64,000 nucleotides of DNA from AV40 sp035568175 (GTDB taxonomy: Bacteria; Verrucomicrobiota; Verrucomicrobiia; Chthoniobacterales; UBA10450). The position numbers and the translations under genes are program-made. The notes under the pieces were generated by a model. The model was not told the DNA's origin, did not search any database, and saw only the letters and a list, made by a program, of their open reading frames with translations. Numbering within the stretch: the first letter of the stretch is position 1; the number at the start of each line of letters is the position of its first letter. The DNA is taken from NCBI GenBank assembly GCA_035568175.1, contig DATMON010000003.1, positions 74,453-138,452 of the forward strand, in the 5' to 3' direction. Below are positions 15,490 to 25,900 of the stretch, in pieces.

Positions 15490-17454
15490 GTGTCTTCTCC
15501 AACCAATTTTAGGAACCTAATCAGACGATCGATCTGGCTGGCGATATGTGTTTTGGTTTTCACCAGCTGCGTCAGGTCAGCCAGGAATGACTCCACTGAG
15601 TCTACCACTCGATCGGTTGATGACGAAAACGTCTCGAAGTCCGTCGACGAGCCGCTTGTCCAAACCGCTCAGGAATCTTCCGCGGTTCAGCTTCCAGGAT
15701 GGCAGGAGAGCGGAAGCACCAATGAGGGGAACGCCGACAAAATTGTATCGATGCCCGAAACGAGACCCTTGGCGGAGGTAGAAAAGTTCGATTCAACTCC
15801 ATCTTCTCAGAAGGTCCAGCCTTTGGTGGAGACGGCACGAGAATCCTCCACAACTCAGGTGCTGTCGCCAGTCCGCGAAGGTAGGCCAAAACAGAGCACT
15901 TCCGGCAAAATCGTGTCCATGCGGCGAATCAAACACCCCGCTGACGGAAAAGACTTCGATTACAAGGCCGCCGCGATCAGACCAGTCACGCCTGCGACCC
16001 CTTCGGAGAACCGTTTCTCTTTCTTTGGGCTCATGCAGCGGGTTGTTTCGCTTTCTTTAGAGATGGATCCGCGGGCGCATCTCGTGTCGGATAAAAATCC
16101 GGTCGTTCCGTTTAGCCCCGACCCGACCTACACCGCGCCTTACGATCCGGAAGCACAGCTTGCCATCTACGGCGCGAAGCATCCCAATCCCACCGCCCGC
16201 CCTCTGATCGAAGCAGGACGCGAACTTTATGGACCCGGCGTATTTGGACCCGGCATTAATCTGTTAGGCGACAAAAATTTAGTTTTCCCACAGCTCCTGA
16301 TGTATGGCGATTGGCGCAGCGCCATCGCTTATAACGATAACGGCGCGATCGAGAAGGGACTAACCGCGACAAAGCTGGATATCGATATCGATTTTAAACT
16401 CACCGGCACCGAGCGCATCCACCTCTTCGTCACTCCAATTAATCGCGGACCGCTCTTTACTCGAGTCGAGTTTGCGGGCGATCAACGACATTCAGGTGTC
16501 GAGATCGATGTCGAACCGCAGGCGCTTTTCTTTGAGGGCGATCTGGCGCGGTTATGGGCGGGATTTAGCGACCAAGAAAACAAGGCCGACATTCCCTTCA
16601 CTATTGGACTGATCCCCTTGCTCTTTCAAAACGGCATCTGGCTTAACGACGCTTTCACCGGATTCGCCTTTACCATCCCGGCTCGCAACAGTCCGATGCT
16701 CGATATCTCAAACGCCGATATCACCTTCTTCGCCGCGTTCGACCAAGTCACCACCGGGGCAATTCCGAACGATCATAGTGCGGACGTGTTTGGCGTCGCC
16801 ACCTTCGTCGAGGCCATGTACGGTTATTTCGAGTTTGATTATGGCTACACGCTCGGCCGTAAAAAATTCGACGATCTGAGCTATAATAACTTGAGCGCCG
16901 CCTTTACTCGCCGCTACTTCGATGCGGTTTCAAACAGCGTTCGCGTGATTTACAATTTCGGCCAGGATCCTGACAAGGGCCATCCGCGCACCGCGGATGG
17001 CGTACTCATTCTCATTGAAAACTCTTTAATCACGCCTCTTCCGCTGTCGCTGGTCCCGTACTTCAACGCTTTCGCCGGCTTCAACAAACCTCAATCGCTC
17101 GCTCGCGCCGGCGCCGCGGGCGGCGTCCTCGTAAACACGGGCATTCTGTTTGAAACGGACAACCTGACTGGTTTTCCAACAATGGACGCAACCGGGCACG
17201 ACACCTACGGCGGCTCTCTCGGTCTGGAATATCTCTTCGATTTACACCAGCAGATCGTTTTCGAGATCTCAGGTCTGGGTGTTTTTGGCGACGCCAAAGA
17301 TCGCACGGCGAAAGGATCGCAGCTGGGCTTTGGCATTCGTTATCAATTGCCGCTTAATAACGCTTGGCTTTTCCGGGCCGACCTGATGGTCGCGGAGCGG
17401 GACGATGATCAGAATCTTTTCGGCATTCGGTGTGAACTTCGCCGCAAATTCTGA
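15490..17454 (+). CDS. Outer-membrane barrel protein of the cytochrome locus
   Basis: About 654 residues. GTG 15490 is taken as start since it is the last start before the hydrophobic signal (SIWLAICVLVFTSC); a longer reading would overlap the pentaheme gene. Cys27 in VFTSC may be lipidated, although Phe at -3 is not ideal. Residues ~30-200 are Ser/Thr/Glu-rich and disordered-looking; the rest is beta-rich (for example YGYFEFDYGYTLGRKKF) and ends in Phe after FGIRCELRRKF, as expected for an outer-membrane barrel. No CxxCH. Starts 35 bp after the pentaheme gene and 12 bp before a reductase. It could be the outer-membrane conduit or anchor of the cytochrome system; no family recognised. Confidence 0.8.
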   Translation: MSSPTNFRNLIRRSIWLAICVLVFTSCVRSARNDSTESTTRSVDDENVSKSVDEPLVQTAQESSAVQLPGWQESGSTNEGNADKIVSMPETRPLAEVEKFDSTPSSQKVQPLVETARESSTTQVLSPVREGRPKQSTSGKIVSMRRIKHPADGKDFDYKAAAIRPVTPATPSENRFSFFGLMQRVVSLSLEMDPRAHLVSDKNPVVPFSPDPTYTAPYDPEAQLAIYGAKHPNPTARPLIEAGRELYGPGVFGPGINLLGDKNLVFPQLLMYGDWRSAIAYNDNGAIEKGLTATKLDIDIDFKLTGTERIHLFVTPINRGPLFTRVEFAGDQRHSGVEIDVEPQALFFEGDLARLWAGFSDQENKADIPFTIGLIPLLFQNGIWLNDAFTGFAFTIPARNSPMLDISNADITFFAAFDQVTTGAIPNDHSADVFGVATFVEAMYGYFEFDYGYTLGRKKFDDLSYNNLSAAFTRRYFDAVSNSVRVIYNFGQDPDKGHPRTADGVLILIENSLITPLPLSLVPYFNAFAGFNKPQSLARAGAAGGVLVNTGILFETDNLTGFPTMDATGHDTYGGSLGLEYLFDLHQQIVFEISGLGVFGDAKDRTAKGSQLGFGIRYQLPLNNAWLFRADLMVAERDDDQNLFGIRCELRRKF

Positions 17455-17466
17455 TATTATTGGGTC

Positions 17467-18732
17467 ATGGTGCTGCTAGGTCTCGAGGCGTTAGGAGCCA
17501 TTTTGCTCGTGCTGGTGGCGGGACAAACGTTTATTTTCTTCACGACCTCGTTCCGTCGCTTCGCCCACCAGCGCGCGGTTGACAATCTTTCTTACGAGCT
17601 TCTGCGGGAGCAGCTCCTAACCGCCCAGGCGCTGCGCAAAAAAACTGAAGAGCATGTCGCGCCTTGGAATGGCATCCGTAAGTTCTCCATTCAGAAGAAA
17701 GTGATGGAGAGCGAGGACACTTGCTCTTTCTACCTCAAGCCGCACGACCGCAAGCCGCTGCCGCCCTTTTTGCCAGGACAATATTTGACTTTCGAACTCC
17801 GTATCCCTGGCCAGAGAAATAAAACTGTCCGCTGCTATTCACTCTCAGAAGGACCGGTGCCCGATTTCTATCGGGTCTCGATCAAGCGCCTGGACGCGCC
17901 GCCGGGCAAGGAAGGCGTTAAGCCCGGACTCGTCTCTAATTATTTTCATTCGACGCTGAAAGAGGGAGACATTGTTGACGTCCGAGCACCCGGAGGACAT
18001 TTCTGCCTCGATCCGACGGAAACGGGCGGCGTCGTTCTGATTGGCGGCGGAATCGGTATGACGCCGATGCTGGCAATGCTAAACACGCTCGTGGCGATGG
18101 GTTCCAAGCGAGAGATTTACTTTTTTTACGGCGTCCGGAACCGCGGGGACCACGTTATGAAGGAGCACCTCGAAAGAGTTGCGCGTCAAAATCCAAACGT
18201 GCACCTGTCCGTCTGCTACAGCAAACCGGAAGAGAGTGACAAGAAGGGAGAGGATTATCATTTCGCGAGTCGCATTTCGGTCGATCTCTTGAAGCAGGTT
18301 CTTCCCTCCAATAATTACGATTTCTACATCTGCGGCCCAGGACCGCTGATGGAGAGCCTAACGACTGGATTGAGCGAGTGGGGCGTGCCGGATAAAAATG
18401 TCCACTTTGAAACATTTGGGCCTTCCAGCGTGAAAAAAGTCGCCGAGGCACCGGCGGCGGCGCAGACACCCGGCCAGACGTTTTCGATCGAATTCAAAAA
18501 ATCCGGCAAAAAGCTTCCTTGGATCGCTGGCTGCACGAACATTCTTCAACTTGCGACGGATAACGACATTCCCATCCCCAGCGGTTGCCGTGCGGGCAGT
18601 TGCGGTACTTGTCAGGTGGCGGTTTTTTCCGGCGAAATTGCCTACGTCACCCCGTCAGATTTCGTTACCGAGCATGGCACTCGACTGACCTGCATCGGTG
18701 CTCCAAAAGGCGATGTCATTCTCGACGCCTGA
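17467..18732 (+). CDS. Membrane-anchored FAD/NAD(P) reductase with C-terminal 2Fe-2S domain
   Basis: A 421-residue flavoreductase. An N-terminal membrane helix (LEALGAILLVLVAGQTFIFF) is followed by an FNR-type FAD domain (RCYSLSEG), an NAD(P) domain (GGGIGMTPMLAML, YICGPGPLMESL) and a plant-type ferredoxin domain with Cys ligands in SGCRAGSCGTCQ and LTCIG at the C-terminus. NqrF has the same helix and domains, but its ferredoxin domain comes before the FAD domain; here the order is that of PaaE/Hcr-type reductases. No other Nqr subunit is nearby. It likely feeds NAD(P)H electrons into, or accepts them from, the neighbouring cytochrome system. Confidence 0.88.
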   Translation: MVLLGLEALGAILLVLVAGQTFIFFTTSFRRFAHQRAVDNLSYELLREQLLTAQALRKKTEEHVAPWNGIRKFSIQKKVMESEDTCSFYLKPHDRKPLPPFLPGQYLTFELRIPGQRNKTVRCYSLSEGPVPDFYRVSIKRLDAPPGKEGVKPGLVSNYFHSTLKEGDIVDVRAPGGHFCLDPTETGGVVLIGGGIGMTPMLAMLNTLVAMGSKREIYFFYGVRNRGDHVMKEHLERVARQNPNVHLSVCYSKPEESDKKGEDYHFASRISVDLLKQVLPSNNYDFYICGPGPLMESLTTGLSEWGVPDKNVHFETFGPSSVKKVAEAPAAAQTPGQTFSIEFKKSGKKLPWIAGCTNILQLATDNDIPIPSGCRAGSCGTCQVAVFSGEIAYVTPSDFVTEHGTRLTCIGAPKGDVILDA

Positions 18733-18735
18733 TAG

Positions 18736-19872
18736 ATGAGGTTCATTCGCTTGTCAGGGCCGGCACTCGGGGCCGCGCTAATCGTGTTCTGTTTTCCGGG
18801 CTGCGATAACTCGAAGATCGAAGTCTATCGGGTGGAGAAGGAACACGATCCGCAATCGGCGCAGATGTCCGAAGCACCCGGTGGAGCAAGCGGCAGCGGT
18901 ACTGTGACCTGGCAGGCACCGGCCGATTGGGAGGAGCAACCGGCTAGCGGTCCGCGACGCGGCACATTCAAAATTCACGGCCAAAATGGCGGCGAGGCCG
19001 AGCTCTCTATCACTGCTTTCCCTGGCGATGTCGGTGGCCTGCTTGCGAACATAAATCGTTGGCGTGGCCAGATTCAGCTGCCGCCATTGGCAGAGCCTGA
19101 CCTTGCTCAGGTGGCAACGCCCCTCTCTGGCCCGAGCGGCAACATGTTATTCGTCGACCTAGTGAGCGCCGATTCAATCAAGGGCGGCAAGAAATCGAGG
19201 ATTCTCGGAGGGATTCTCCCACTGGATGCCGAGACGTGGTTTTTCAAACTGAGCGGCCCGGATGAAATAGTGGCTGCGCGAAAAGATGAGTTCAAAAAAT
19301 TCCTCGAAACTGTAAAAACTGAAGCGCCCCCGTTGCTTGCATCGTCCGCTGAGAAATCCGGGTCGAACACCAATGCGCCGACACCACCTGTTTTGGCTGC
19401 GACAACGGCCCAGCCGGATTACAAGGCGCCGCCGGGCTGGATCGCTCAGCCCCTCTCACCAATGCGCCTTGCCAGTTTCAAAATCACGGGGAGTAACGGT
19501 GCTGAAGCGGATGTTTCCCTTGTGTCGCTTGCGGGAATGGCGGGAGGCGATCTGGCCAACATCAATCGCTGGCGCGATCAATTAAAGCTTCCACCTCTCT
19601 CCGAGCATGACCTTGCTTCGGTCAGCTCACATCTAAATATGAATGGCCACGATTTTCTCGTCACGGATTTGGTCAGTGCTGAACCGCTACCACCTTCAAA
19701 TCATAAAGTGCGGATTGTGGCTGCCGCTGCGCATGAGGGCGAGCAAACGTGGTTTGTAAAGATGACAGGGGACGTCGATCTTGTCGGGGCGCAGAAAAAT
19801 CATTTCCTCGATTTTCTCCGGAGCCTCTCGCTTGCAGGTGCCACCGGTCGGGACGAGTCGTCTGCTCAATAA
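18736..19872 (+). CDS. Duplicated-domain lipoprotein
   Basis: A 378-residue protein with a lipoprotein-like signal (ALIVFCFPGC; Phe at -3 is atypical). It contains two copies of one domain: residues ~55-195 and ~225-370, each with the pattern PxxW...P.....F.I.G.NG.EA..S...., NINRWR.Q..LPPL.E.DLA and a conserved LVSA. The family is not firmly recognised, though related proteins are common in Planctomycetes/Verrucomicrobia. It begins 3 bp after the reductase and lies 4 bp before resB, so it belongs to the same operon and may assist cytochrome maturation or the electron-transfer complex. Confidence 0.75.
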   Translation: MRFIRLSGPALGAALIVFCFPGCDNSKIEVYRVEKEHDPQSAQMSEAPGGASGSGTVTWQAPADWEEQPASGPRRGTFKIHGQNGGEAELSITAFPGDVGGLLANINRWRGQIQLPPLAEPDLAQVATPLSGPSGNMLFVDLVSADSIKGGKKSRILGGILPLDAETWFFKLSGPDEIVAARKDEFKKFLETVKTEAPPLLASSAEKSGSNTNAPTPPVLAATTAQPDYKAPPGWIAQPLSPMRLASFKITGSNGAEADVSLVSLAGMAGGDLANINRWRDQLKLPPLSEHDLASVSSHLNMNGHDFLVTDLVSAEPLPPSNHKVRIVAAAAHEGEQTWFVKMTGDVDLVGAQKNHFLDFLRSLSLAGATGRDESSAQ

Positions 19873-19876
19873 TAAA

Positions 19877-21031
19877 ATGGTTCGTTATCTCAAAGCCTGC
19901 GGGCGTGTGCTCTCCTCTTTGCGGCTAACCGTGGTGCTGCTCGGTTTGGGCATGGTCCTGATTTTCTTCGGCACGCTCGATCAAGTCCACCTCGGCATCC
20001 ATGCGGCTCAGGCAAAATATTTTCGCAGTCTCTTTGTTTTCTGGCAGCCTGCGGGAGGCGGTTGGAGCATTCCGATATTTCCCGGCGGGTATTTGATTGG
20101 AACATTGCTGTTTCTGAACCTGGTCGCCGCGCACGGCACCCGCTTTAAACCGACTCCAAAGAAGATCGGAATTTTCACGATTCATGCCGGCGTCGTCGTG
20201 TTGCTTTTAGGTGAGTTACTCACTGGGCTTTTCGCCAAAGAAAGTATGATGCGGATGGACATCGGCACCGCTCAAAATTACTCGGAAGCACCGCGCGAAG
20301 CGGAGTTGGCGATAATTGACACCAGCTCAAAGGATGACGATCTCGTGGTGGCGATTCCGCAGTCTCTTCTCGCCCATGCCAATATCATTCAACATCCGGC
20401 GCTCCCGTTCATGTTGAAGATCGTAAAGTTCATGGCGAACACCGCGCTCGTCATGCGTTCGCAAGCACCCGATGCGCCAGCTTCTCTTGCCACTACCGGC
20501 ATCGGACCCAACGTCGTCGCGACTGAAATTCCGAGAACGGTCAAGCAAGATGAGCGCGACCTAACGACCGCTTTTGTCCAGATCAATACGGTCGAAGGAC
20601 CACTCGGCACCTGGCTGGTTTCGAACGCACTCGGCATGCCACAATCATTCAGTTACGATGGACATACTTATGAGTTGCGCATGCGGCAGAAGCGTTACTA
20701 CAAACCATTTACGATCAAGCTGCTGGATTTTCGCCACGACATTTATCCCGGCACGGACATTCCGAAAAATTTCTCGAGCCGCATTCGTCTGCTCGATTCA
20801 AGACAGAAGGAAGACCGCGACGTGCTTATCTATATGAATAGCCCACTGCGTTACAGCGGATACACTTTTTACCAAGCCGGGTTCGATAATAACGACAAGA
20901 CCAGCATTCTCCAGGTGGTGAAGAATCCGACTTTTATTCTGCCTTATATTGCCTGCGGCCTGGTCGGCGCCGGCTTATTGACTCAATTCTCAATGCACCT
21001 CATTGGATTTCTTCGCCGAAGACGCCCATGA
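19877..21031 (+). CDS. resB: ResB-like cytochrome c biogenesis protein
   Basis: A 384-residue membrane protein of system II cytochrome c maturation. Start at ATG 19877, 4 bp after the lipoprotein stop; it opens with SLRLTVVLLGLGMVLIFFGT, the first of the ResB helices, followed by YLIGTLLFLNLVAAH and IHAGVVVLLLGELLTG, a large periplasmic part with YTFYQAGFD near the end, and a last helix (YIACGLVGAGLLTQF). ResB (Ccs1) works with CcsA to deliver heme to apocytochromes in the periplasm. It overlaps ccsA by 4 bp. Placed downstream of three multiheme cytochromes carrying 19 CxxCH sites, it probably serves them directly. Confidence 0.88.
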   Translation: MVRYLKACGRVLSSLRLTVVLLGLGMVLIFFGTLDQVHLGIHAAQAKYFRSLFVFWQPAGGGWSIPIFPGGYLIGTLLFLNLVAAHGTRFKPTPKKIGIFTIHAGVVVLLLGELLTGLFAKESMMRMDIGTAQNYSEAPREAELAIIDTSSKDDDLVVAIPQSLLAHANIIQHPALPFMLKIVKFMANTALVMRSQAPDAPASLATTGIGPNVVATEIPRTVKQDERDLTTAFVQINTVEGPLGTWLVSNALGMPQSFSYDGHTYELRMRQKRYYKPFTIKLLDFRHDIYPGTDIPKNFSSRIRLLDSRQKEDRDVLIYMNSPLRYSGYTFYQAGFDNNDKTSILQVVKNPTFILPYIACGLVGAGLLTQFSMHLIGFLRRRRP

Positions 21032-22854
21032 AGTTGTGGAAGAAATTAATGCCGTGGCTCGTTGCGGCATTCTGTCTTTATTTCCTGGTTGCGTTCATTT
21101 TCGAAGGCGAACCGAAACCGGGATACGCGCTGCGGGAGTTTGGCCGCTTTCCTGTGCTCCTCAATGGCAGGATCAAACCACTGGACACTGTTGCGCGAAC
21201 TTCCCTCCTTATTCTTTGTGGAAAGCAGTCGCTCCGCCTTGATGATGGCAAGTCGCTCTCGGCGATCGAGTGGTTAATCGAGTTGATGACTCGCCCCGAG
21301 CTGGCCGACGACCGCAAGGTTTTCAAAATCACAAATCCAGATACGCTTGGCGCGCTCGGATTGCAGGGAGAGGAGAGTAAAAACTACTCTTTCTCGCAAC
21401 TCGTGCCGCGAGCACAAGACATTGAACGTCAGGCTGAGCTTGCCGGCAATGTCGAGGAACAATTGCGGACGCCTTTTCAGCGCGATGTCGTCAAACTCTA
21501 CGAACGGGCCACGCTCTACTTCAGATTGAAGAACAGCTTGGAGGTGGCGGACACCGATGATTTTCAGGCTGAAGTGGAGGCCTACAAAAAAACGGTCAGT
21601 CTTGGAGTGCCGCTTATAAAGCGGGCGCGAAACCCAGAGCCAGGCGAGGCCGGAAGCGAGGCGGCTCAGCGTTTTTCGTTTCTCGCGCAGAGCGCTTACT
21701 TCTTCCCGATCCCACCGCCAGGACCGAACGGTAAACCGGAACAATGGAAGAAAATGGGTGACAGCCTCCTCACCGCGACAAAAGACACCGGAATCCCCAA
21801 GCCCACATTGGCTTATGCGGCGATGGCCACCGGGTACCGCAAGGGGGACGCGGCCGCCTTTAATTCTGCCGTGGACGAATATCGTGCCTGGTTACGGGAG
21901 CACGTCGGAAAAATTCCGCGCACGGCTCGACTCGAGGCTTTTTTCAACGCCTTCGCTCCTTTTTACAAGAGCATGACGCTTTATGTGCTGGTCTTCATCC
22001 TTGCCTGTGGTTCCTGGCTGATTTGGCCGACTACACTTGGACGCTACGCTTTCTACCTGCTTATCTTTAGCTTCGCGATCCACACCATCGGTTTGCTTTT
22101 TCGCATCTATCTGGAAGGCCGGCCGCCCGTGACAAATCTTTACTCGTCGGCCGTGTTCATCGGCTGGGGCGCGGTCCTTCTCGGAATCCTTCTTGAGCGC
22201 TTTTACCATAATGGAATTGGCAGTGCCACGGCTTCGATCCTCGGCTTTCTCACCCTACTCATCGCTCATCATCTCTCGCTGGATGGCGACACGATGGAGA
22301 TGATGCGCGCCGTGCTCGATACGAACGGCTGGCTCGCGACCCACGTCGTCTGCATTACGCTCGGTTACGCTTCCACTTATCTGGCCGGGTTCCTCGCGCT
22401 CATCTATATTATACGCAGCGTTTTCACATCATCGCTCGACAGCGAGACCGCTACCTCTCTCTCGCGCATGGTTTACGGCATTGTTTGTTTCGCGACCTTG
22501 TTCAGCTTCGTCGGCACGATCCTTGGTGGCATTTGGGCTGACCAATCGTGGGGCCGTTTCTGGGGATGGGACCCGAAGGAAAATGGAGCGCTCCTCATCG
22601 TGCTTTGGAACGCCATTATTCTGCACGCACGCTGGGGTGGGCTCGTTAGGCAACGCGGCCTTATGGCCATGGCCGTCTTTGGAAATATCGTGACGAGCTG
22701 GTCCTGGTTCGGCGTCAATATGCTCGGAATCGGTTTGCATTCGTATGGGTTCATGGACAAAGCCTTTCCCTGGCTTATCGCCTTCATGATGAGCCAGGTA
22801 GTCATGATGGCCCTGGCCGCGCTGCCGCTCAAAAAGGCCGCTGCCCAGCAATAA
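21028..22854 (+). CDS. ccsA: CcsA/ResC-like cytochrome c biogenesis protein
   Basis: A 608-residue membrane protein overlapping resB by ATGA. The C-terminal ~300 residues are the CcsA heme-handling domain, with many helices and the WWD-type motif WGRFWGWDPKENGALL and flanking histidines (HHLSLDG, LHARWGG, GLHSYGFM). The N-terminal ~300 residues are an extra part that begins with one helix (LVAAFCLYFLVAFIF) and then a soluble periplasmic-looking domain; this makes the protein about twice the length of plain CcsA. It exports heme and, with ResB, attaches it to CxxCH sites. Last gene of the plus-strand cytochrome operon. Confidence 0.9.
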   Translation: MKLWKKLMPWLVAAFCLYFLVAFIFEGEPKPGYALREFGRFPVLLNGRIKPLDTVARTSLLILCGKQSLRLDDGKSLSAIEWLIELMTRPELADDRKVFKITNPDTLGALGLQGEESKNYSFSQLVPRAQDIERQAELAGNVEEQLRTPFQRDVVKLYERATLYFRLKNSLEVADTDDFQAEVEAYKKTVSLGVPLIKRARNPEPGEAGSEAAQRFSFLAQSAYFFPIPPPGPNGKPEQWKKMGDSLLTATKDTGIPKPTLAYAAMATGYRKGDAAAFNSAVDEYRAWLREHVGKIPRTARLEAFFNAFAPFYKSMTLYVLVFILACGSWLIWPTTLGRYAFYLLIFSFAIHTIGLLFRIYLEGRPPVTNLYSSAVFIGWGAVLLGILLERFYHNGIGSATASILGFLTLLIAHHLSLDGDTMEMMRAVLDTNGWLATHVVCITLGYASTYLAGFLALIYIIRSVFTSSLDSETATSLSRMVYGIVCFATLFSFVGTILGGIWADQSWGRFWGWDPKENGALLIVLWNAIILHARWGGLVRQRGLMAMAVFGNIVTSWSWFGVNMLGIGLHSYGFMDKAFPWLIAFMMSQVVMMALAALPLKKAAAQQ

Positions 22855-22949
22855 AACTCCGCTCACCGGTGTGGCCTGAATGTGAATGTGCGCCGTGCTT
22901 GCCCCCGTTTATTCTTTATCGCGCAGTAGGCAATAGTTAATGTGACGAT

Positions 22950-25900
22950 GTGAGTGAAGAGCCTTCCGGCCCCGCACTTGACGTGACACTGCGTGAGTTT
23001 GTTAGCGGCCAAAAAGTTTTTGGTCGCTACATATTAACGCGGGTCCTTGGCCGCGGTGGCATGGGCGTCGTTTGGCTCGCTCGCGACGATAAATTGAGCC
23101 GCGACGTTGCTCTCAAATTTCTCCCTGAGCTGATCGTTCACGATCATGCCGTGCTCGACGATTTGAAGCAGGAGACAAATCGAAGTCTCGAACTCACCCA
23201 CAAGAACATCGTCCGCATCCACGATTTCATTTATGACGAGAAGTCCGCCTGCATTTCGATGGAGTACGTTGATGGCGAAACGCTCTCAGCGCTTCGTGTT
23301 AAGAAAGAGCATAAAATTTTTGAGCCTGACGAAATTGCTGGATGGATTGACCAGCTCTGCGAAGCGCTCGATTACGCGCACAATCAAGCATTCGTGGTGC
23401 ATCGCGATGTTAAGCCGGCTAATTTGATGATAAACAAACGCGGTCAACTCAAGGTTGCCGACTTCGGTATTGCACGCAGTCTAGCCGACTCGGTGAGCAT
23501 GCTGACCAAGGAGCCACGCGGCACGAGCGGCACACTTGTTTACATGAGCCCGCAGCAGCTTGACGGTGAACGCGGTAGCCATCTTGACGATATTTATTCT
23601 CTCGGTGCTACGATCTACGAATTGCTTACGAGCAAACCGCCTTTCTACTCAGGAAATATAGATCGCCAGATTCATGAGAGAGTTCCGCCTTCCATGGTGC
23701 AGCGGCGAAAAGATCTCGCGATCGAAGGACGCGCCATTTCGCACACGTGGGAAGAAATCGTTTCCTCCTGCCTCGCAAAAGAGCCAGCACGCCGCCCGCA
23801 ATCGGTCACAGAGATTGGTCGTCGACTGGCCGGCTCTGCGCCAAGAATCCAGCGCACAGCTAACATATTCTCCAGACCATCAAAAAGAACGGCCGTGATC
23901 GTTGCGTCCACAGCGCTTTGCGTTGTCGCTCTTGTCGGATTGTACTTCGTAAGTTACAAGCTGCAGGCACGGCGAGACGTTGCAAGAACCGAAGAACCGA
24001 AACCAGTTCCATCGCAATCCAATGCGCAGCGCAAGACTGGCCAGGAAGACTCTGTCGTCTACGTGATTGGACAACCCGGTGTAAAAGTCAACACGTCGCC
24101 CACGGGTGCAACCGTTACACTCGGTGGTCTCGAAGAGCGGAAAACGCCCGCAACCATTAAGGCGAGCCCGGGCAGGTATTCATTGTTTGTCGAGCTCGAC
24201 GGCTACAAGCCTTTCGCCCAACAGATCGAAATCAGGGAAAAACAGCTGACCGATTTGGGGACAATAACTCTCAAGCCTAACAACGGTACCGTTGAGCTAA
24301 CCACGGTTCCGGCGGGTGCGAAAGTTTTTCAGAATGGCGATCAGGTCGGAGTAACGCCTTTTCATCGTGACGATGTTCCACCTGGGAACACTACTTTCAT
24401 CCTTATTGCGGACGGGTATCTGCCGCGTGCGGAAGAAATCGTAATTAAACCAGGTGAACCGAACAAATCGGAGATAACGCTGCAAAGGCCGGATGAGACT
24501 TACCTCGGTACGATCGCAGACATGCCGATTGTCATAAAATTCGATAGTGATCGCAAATCAGGTTCGATTACCAATCATGATGATGTAATCGCAAAGTTTT
24601 CAGGCTCATGGTCTGGGTCGCTTTTGCGCGCGACCATTAACGAGGCGCTTACGGAACGATCAAACGTCTTGCGATCTGCTGAATCCTTCGTAATCCGCGT
24701 CTCCGAAGACGGCAAAGTGGCCGCTTATAAGCTAATTGATGGCGAGAAAACTCTCAGCGGCAGTTTGGCCTCGGCAATGCAGGTGCAAATGTCAAAATCG
24801 CTGCCGAAGGCGTTGCAGGCGGCACTCGTTGCGAACACAGCTCCTGTTTACAAAGGCACAATTTACGAGGAAGGCTTCCATGACGGTCGGCCCCTTACGA
24901 TCACGCTCGCCTTCGATCGTAAATCCGGCACCATGACCCAAAGCAGCAAATCCGGCGACGTGGTGGTGCGATTCAATGGAGTGTGGGACGGCGCAACATT
25001 GCACGCTGTGACCGATGAAGTGCTTTCAAAGCCCCAGAATATTGAATGGGAACCCGAGTCTTTCACTTTGCGTTTTGCGCCGGATGGAAAGAGCGGTTCG
25101 TACGAAACTAACGCCGGTGGACACCAATATACCGCCGACTTAACTTTGGGAGCCGAAGGCGGTTTGCTTAGTCGCCTCGAGGGAGCCGAAGGCAGTTTGC
25201 TTAGTCGCCTCGGGCAACCAAAGGTTCAACCGAGTCCAGCGGCTGCTACACCTGCGACAACACTGCCTTCAACGTCAAACGAAGGATTTGTGGCAGTGCC
25301 GCCGAAGGCAGCACTGAACTTCGCAGCCGTGACCAAGGAAAAGCCTTACGAGAATAGCCTCGGAATGAAATTCGTTCCTGTTGGTGAGGCACACCTCTTG
25401 TTCAGTATTTGGGATACGCGCGTAAGCGACTATGAAACCTTTACTAAAGAAACCAATCGCCAGTGGACAAAACCGTCTTTTCGGCAGACTCCAAGCGATC
25501 CGGCTGTGAATGTGAGTTGGGAAGACAGTCGAGCCTTTTGTGCATGGCTGACAGAAGTGGAACAGAAAGCAGGTCGGCTAAATAGCAAACAGTCATATCG
25601 ACTACCTACAGACGCGGAATGGAGCTTGGCAGCAGGCGACACCAAATATCCCTGGGGAAATCAATGGCCCCCTCCGCGCGGTTGCGGAAACTACTCTGCC
25701 TCGCTTCACGTAGACGATTATAAATTCACATCGCCTGTCGGCAGTTTCCCTCCCAATGCGACCGGCCTATACGACATGGGCGGCAACGTTTGGCAGTGGT
25801 GCGAGGACTGGTACCGTAAAGAAATGAATTCCAAAGCTGCCCTCGATAATGATCCGAGCCTTAAAAAAGACGCGGATGGCAAGACCCTGCGCGTCGTTAG

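Noticed and set aside
17467..18732. Na+-translocating NADH:quinone oxidoreductase subunit F
   Set aside because: No other Nqr subunits nearby and the ferredoxin domain is at the wrong end.
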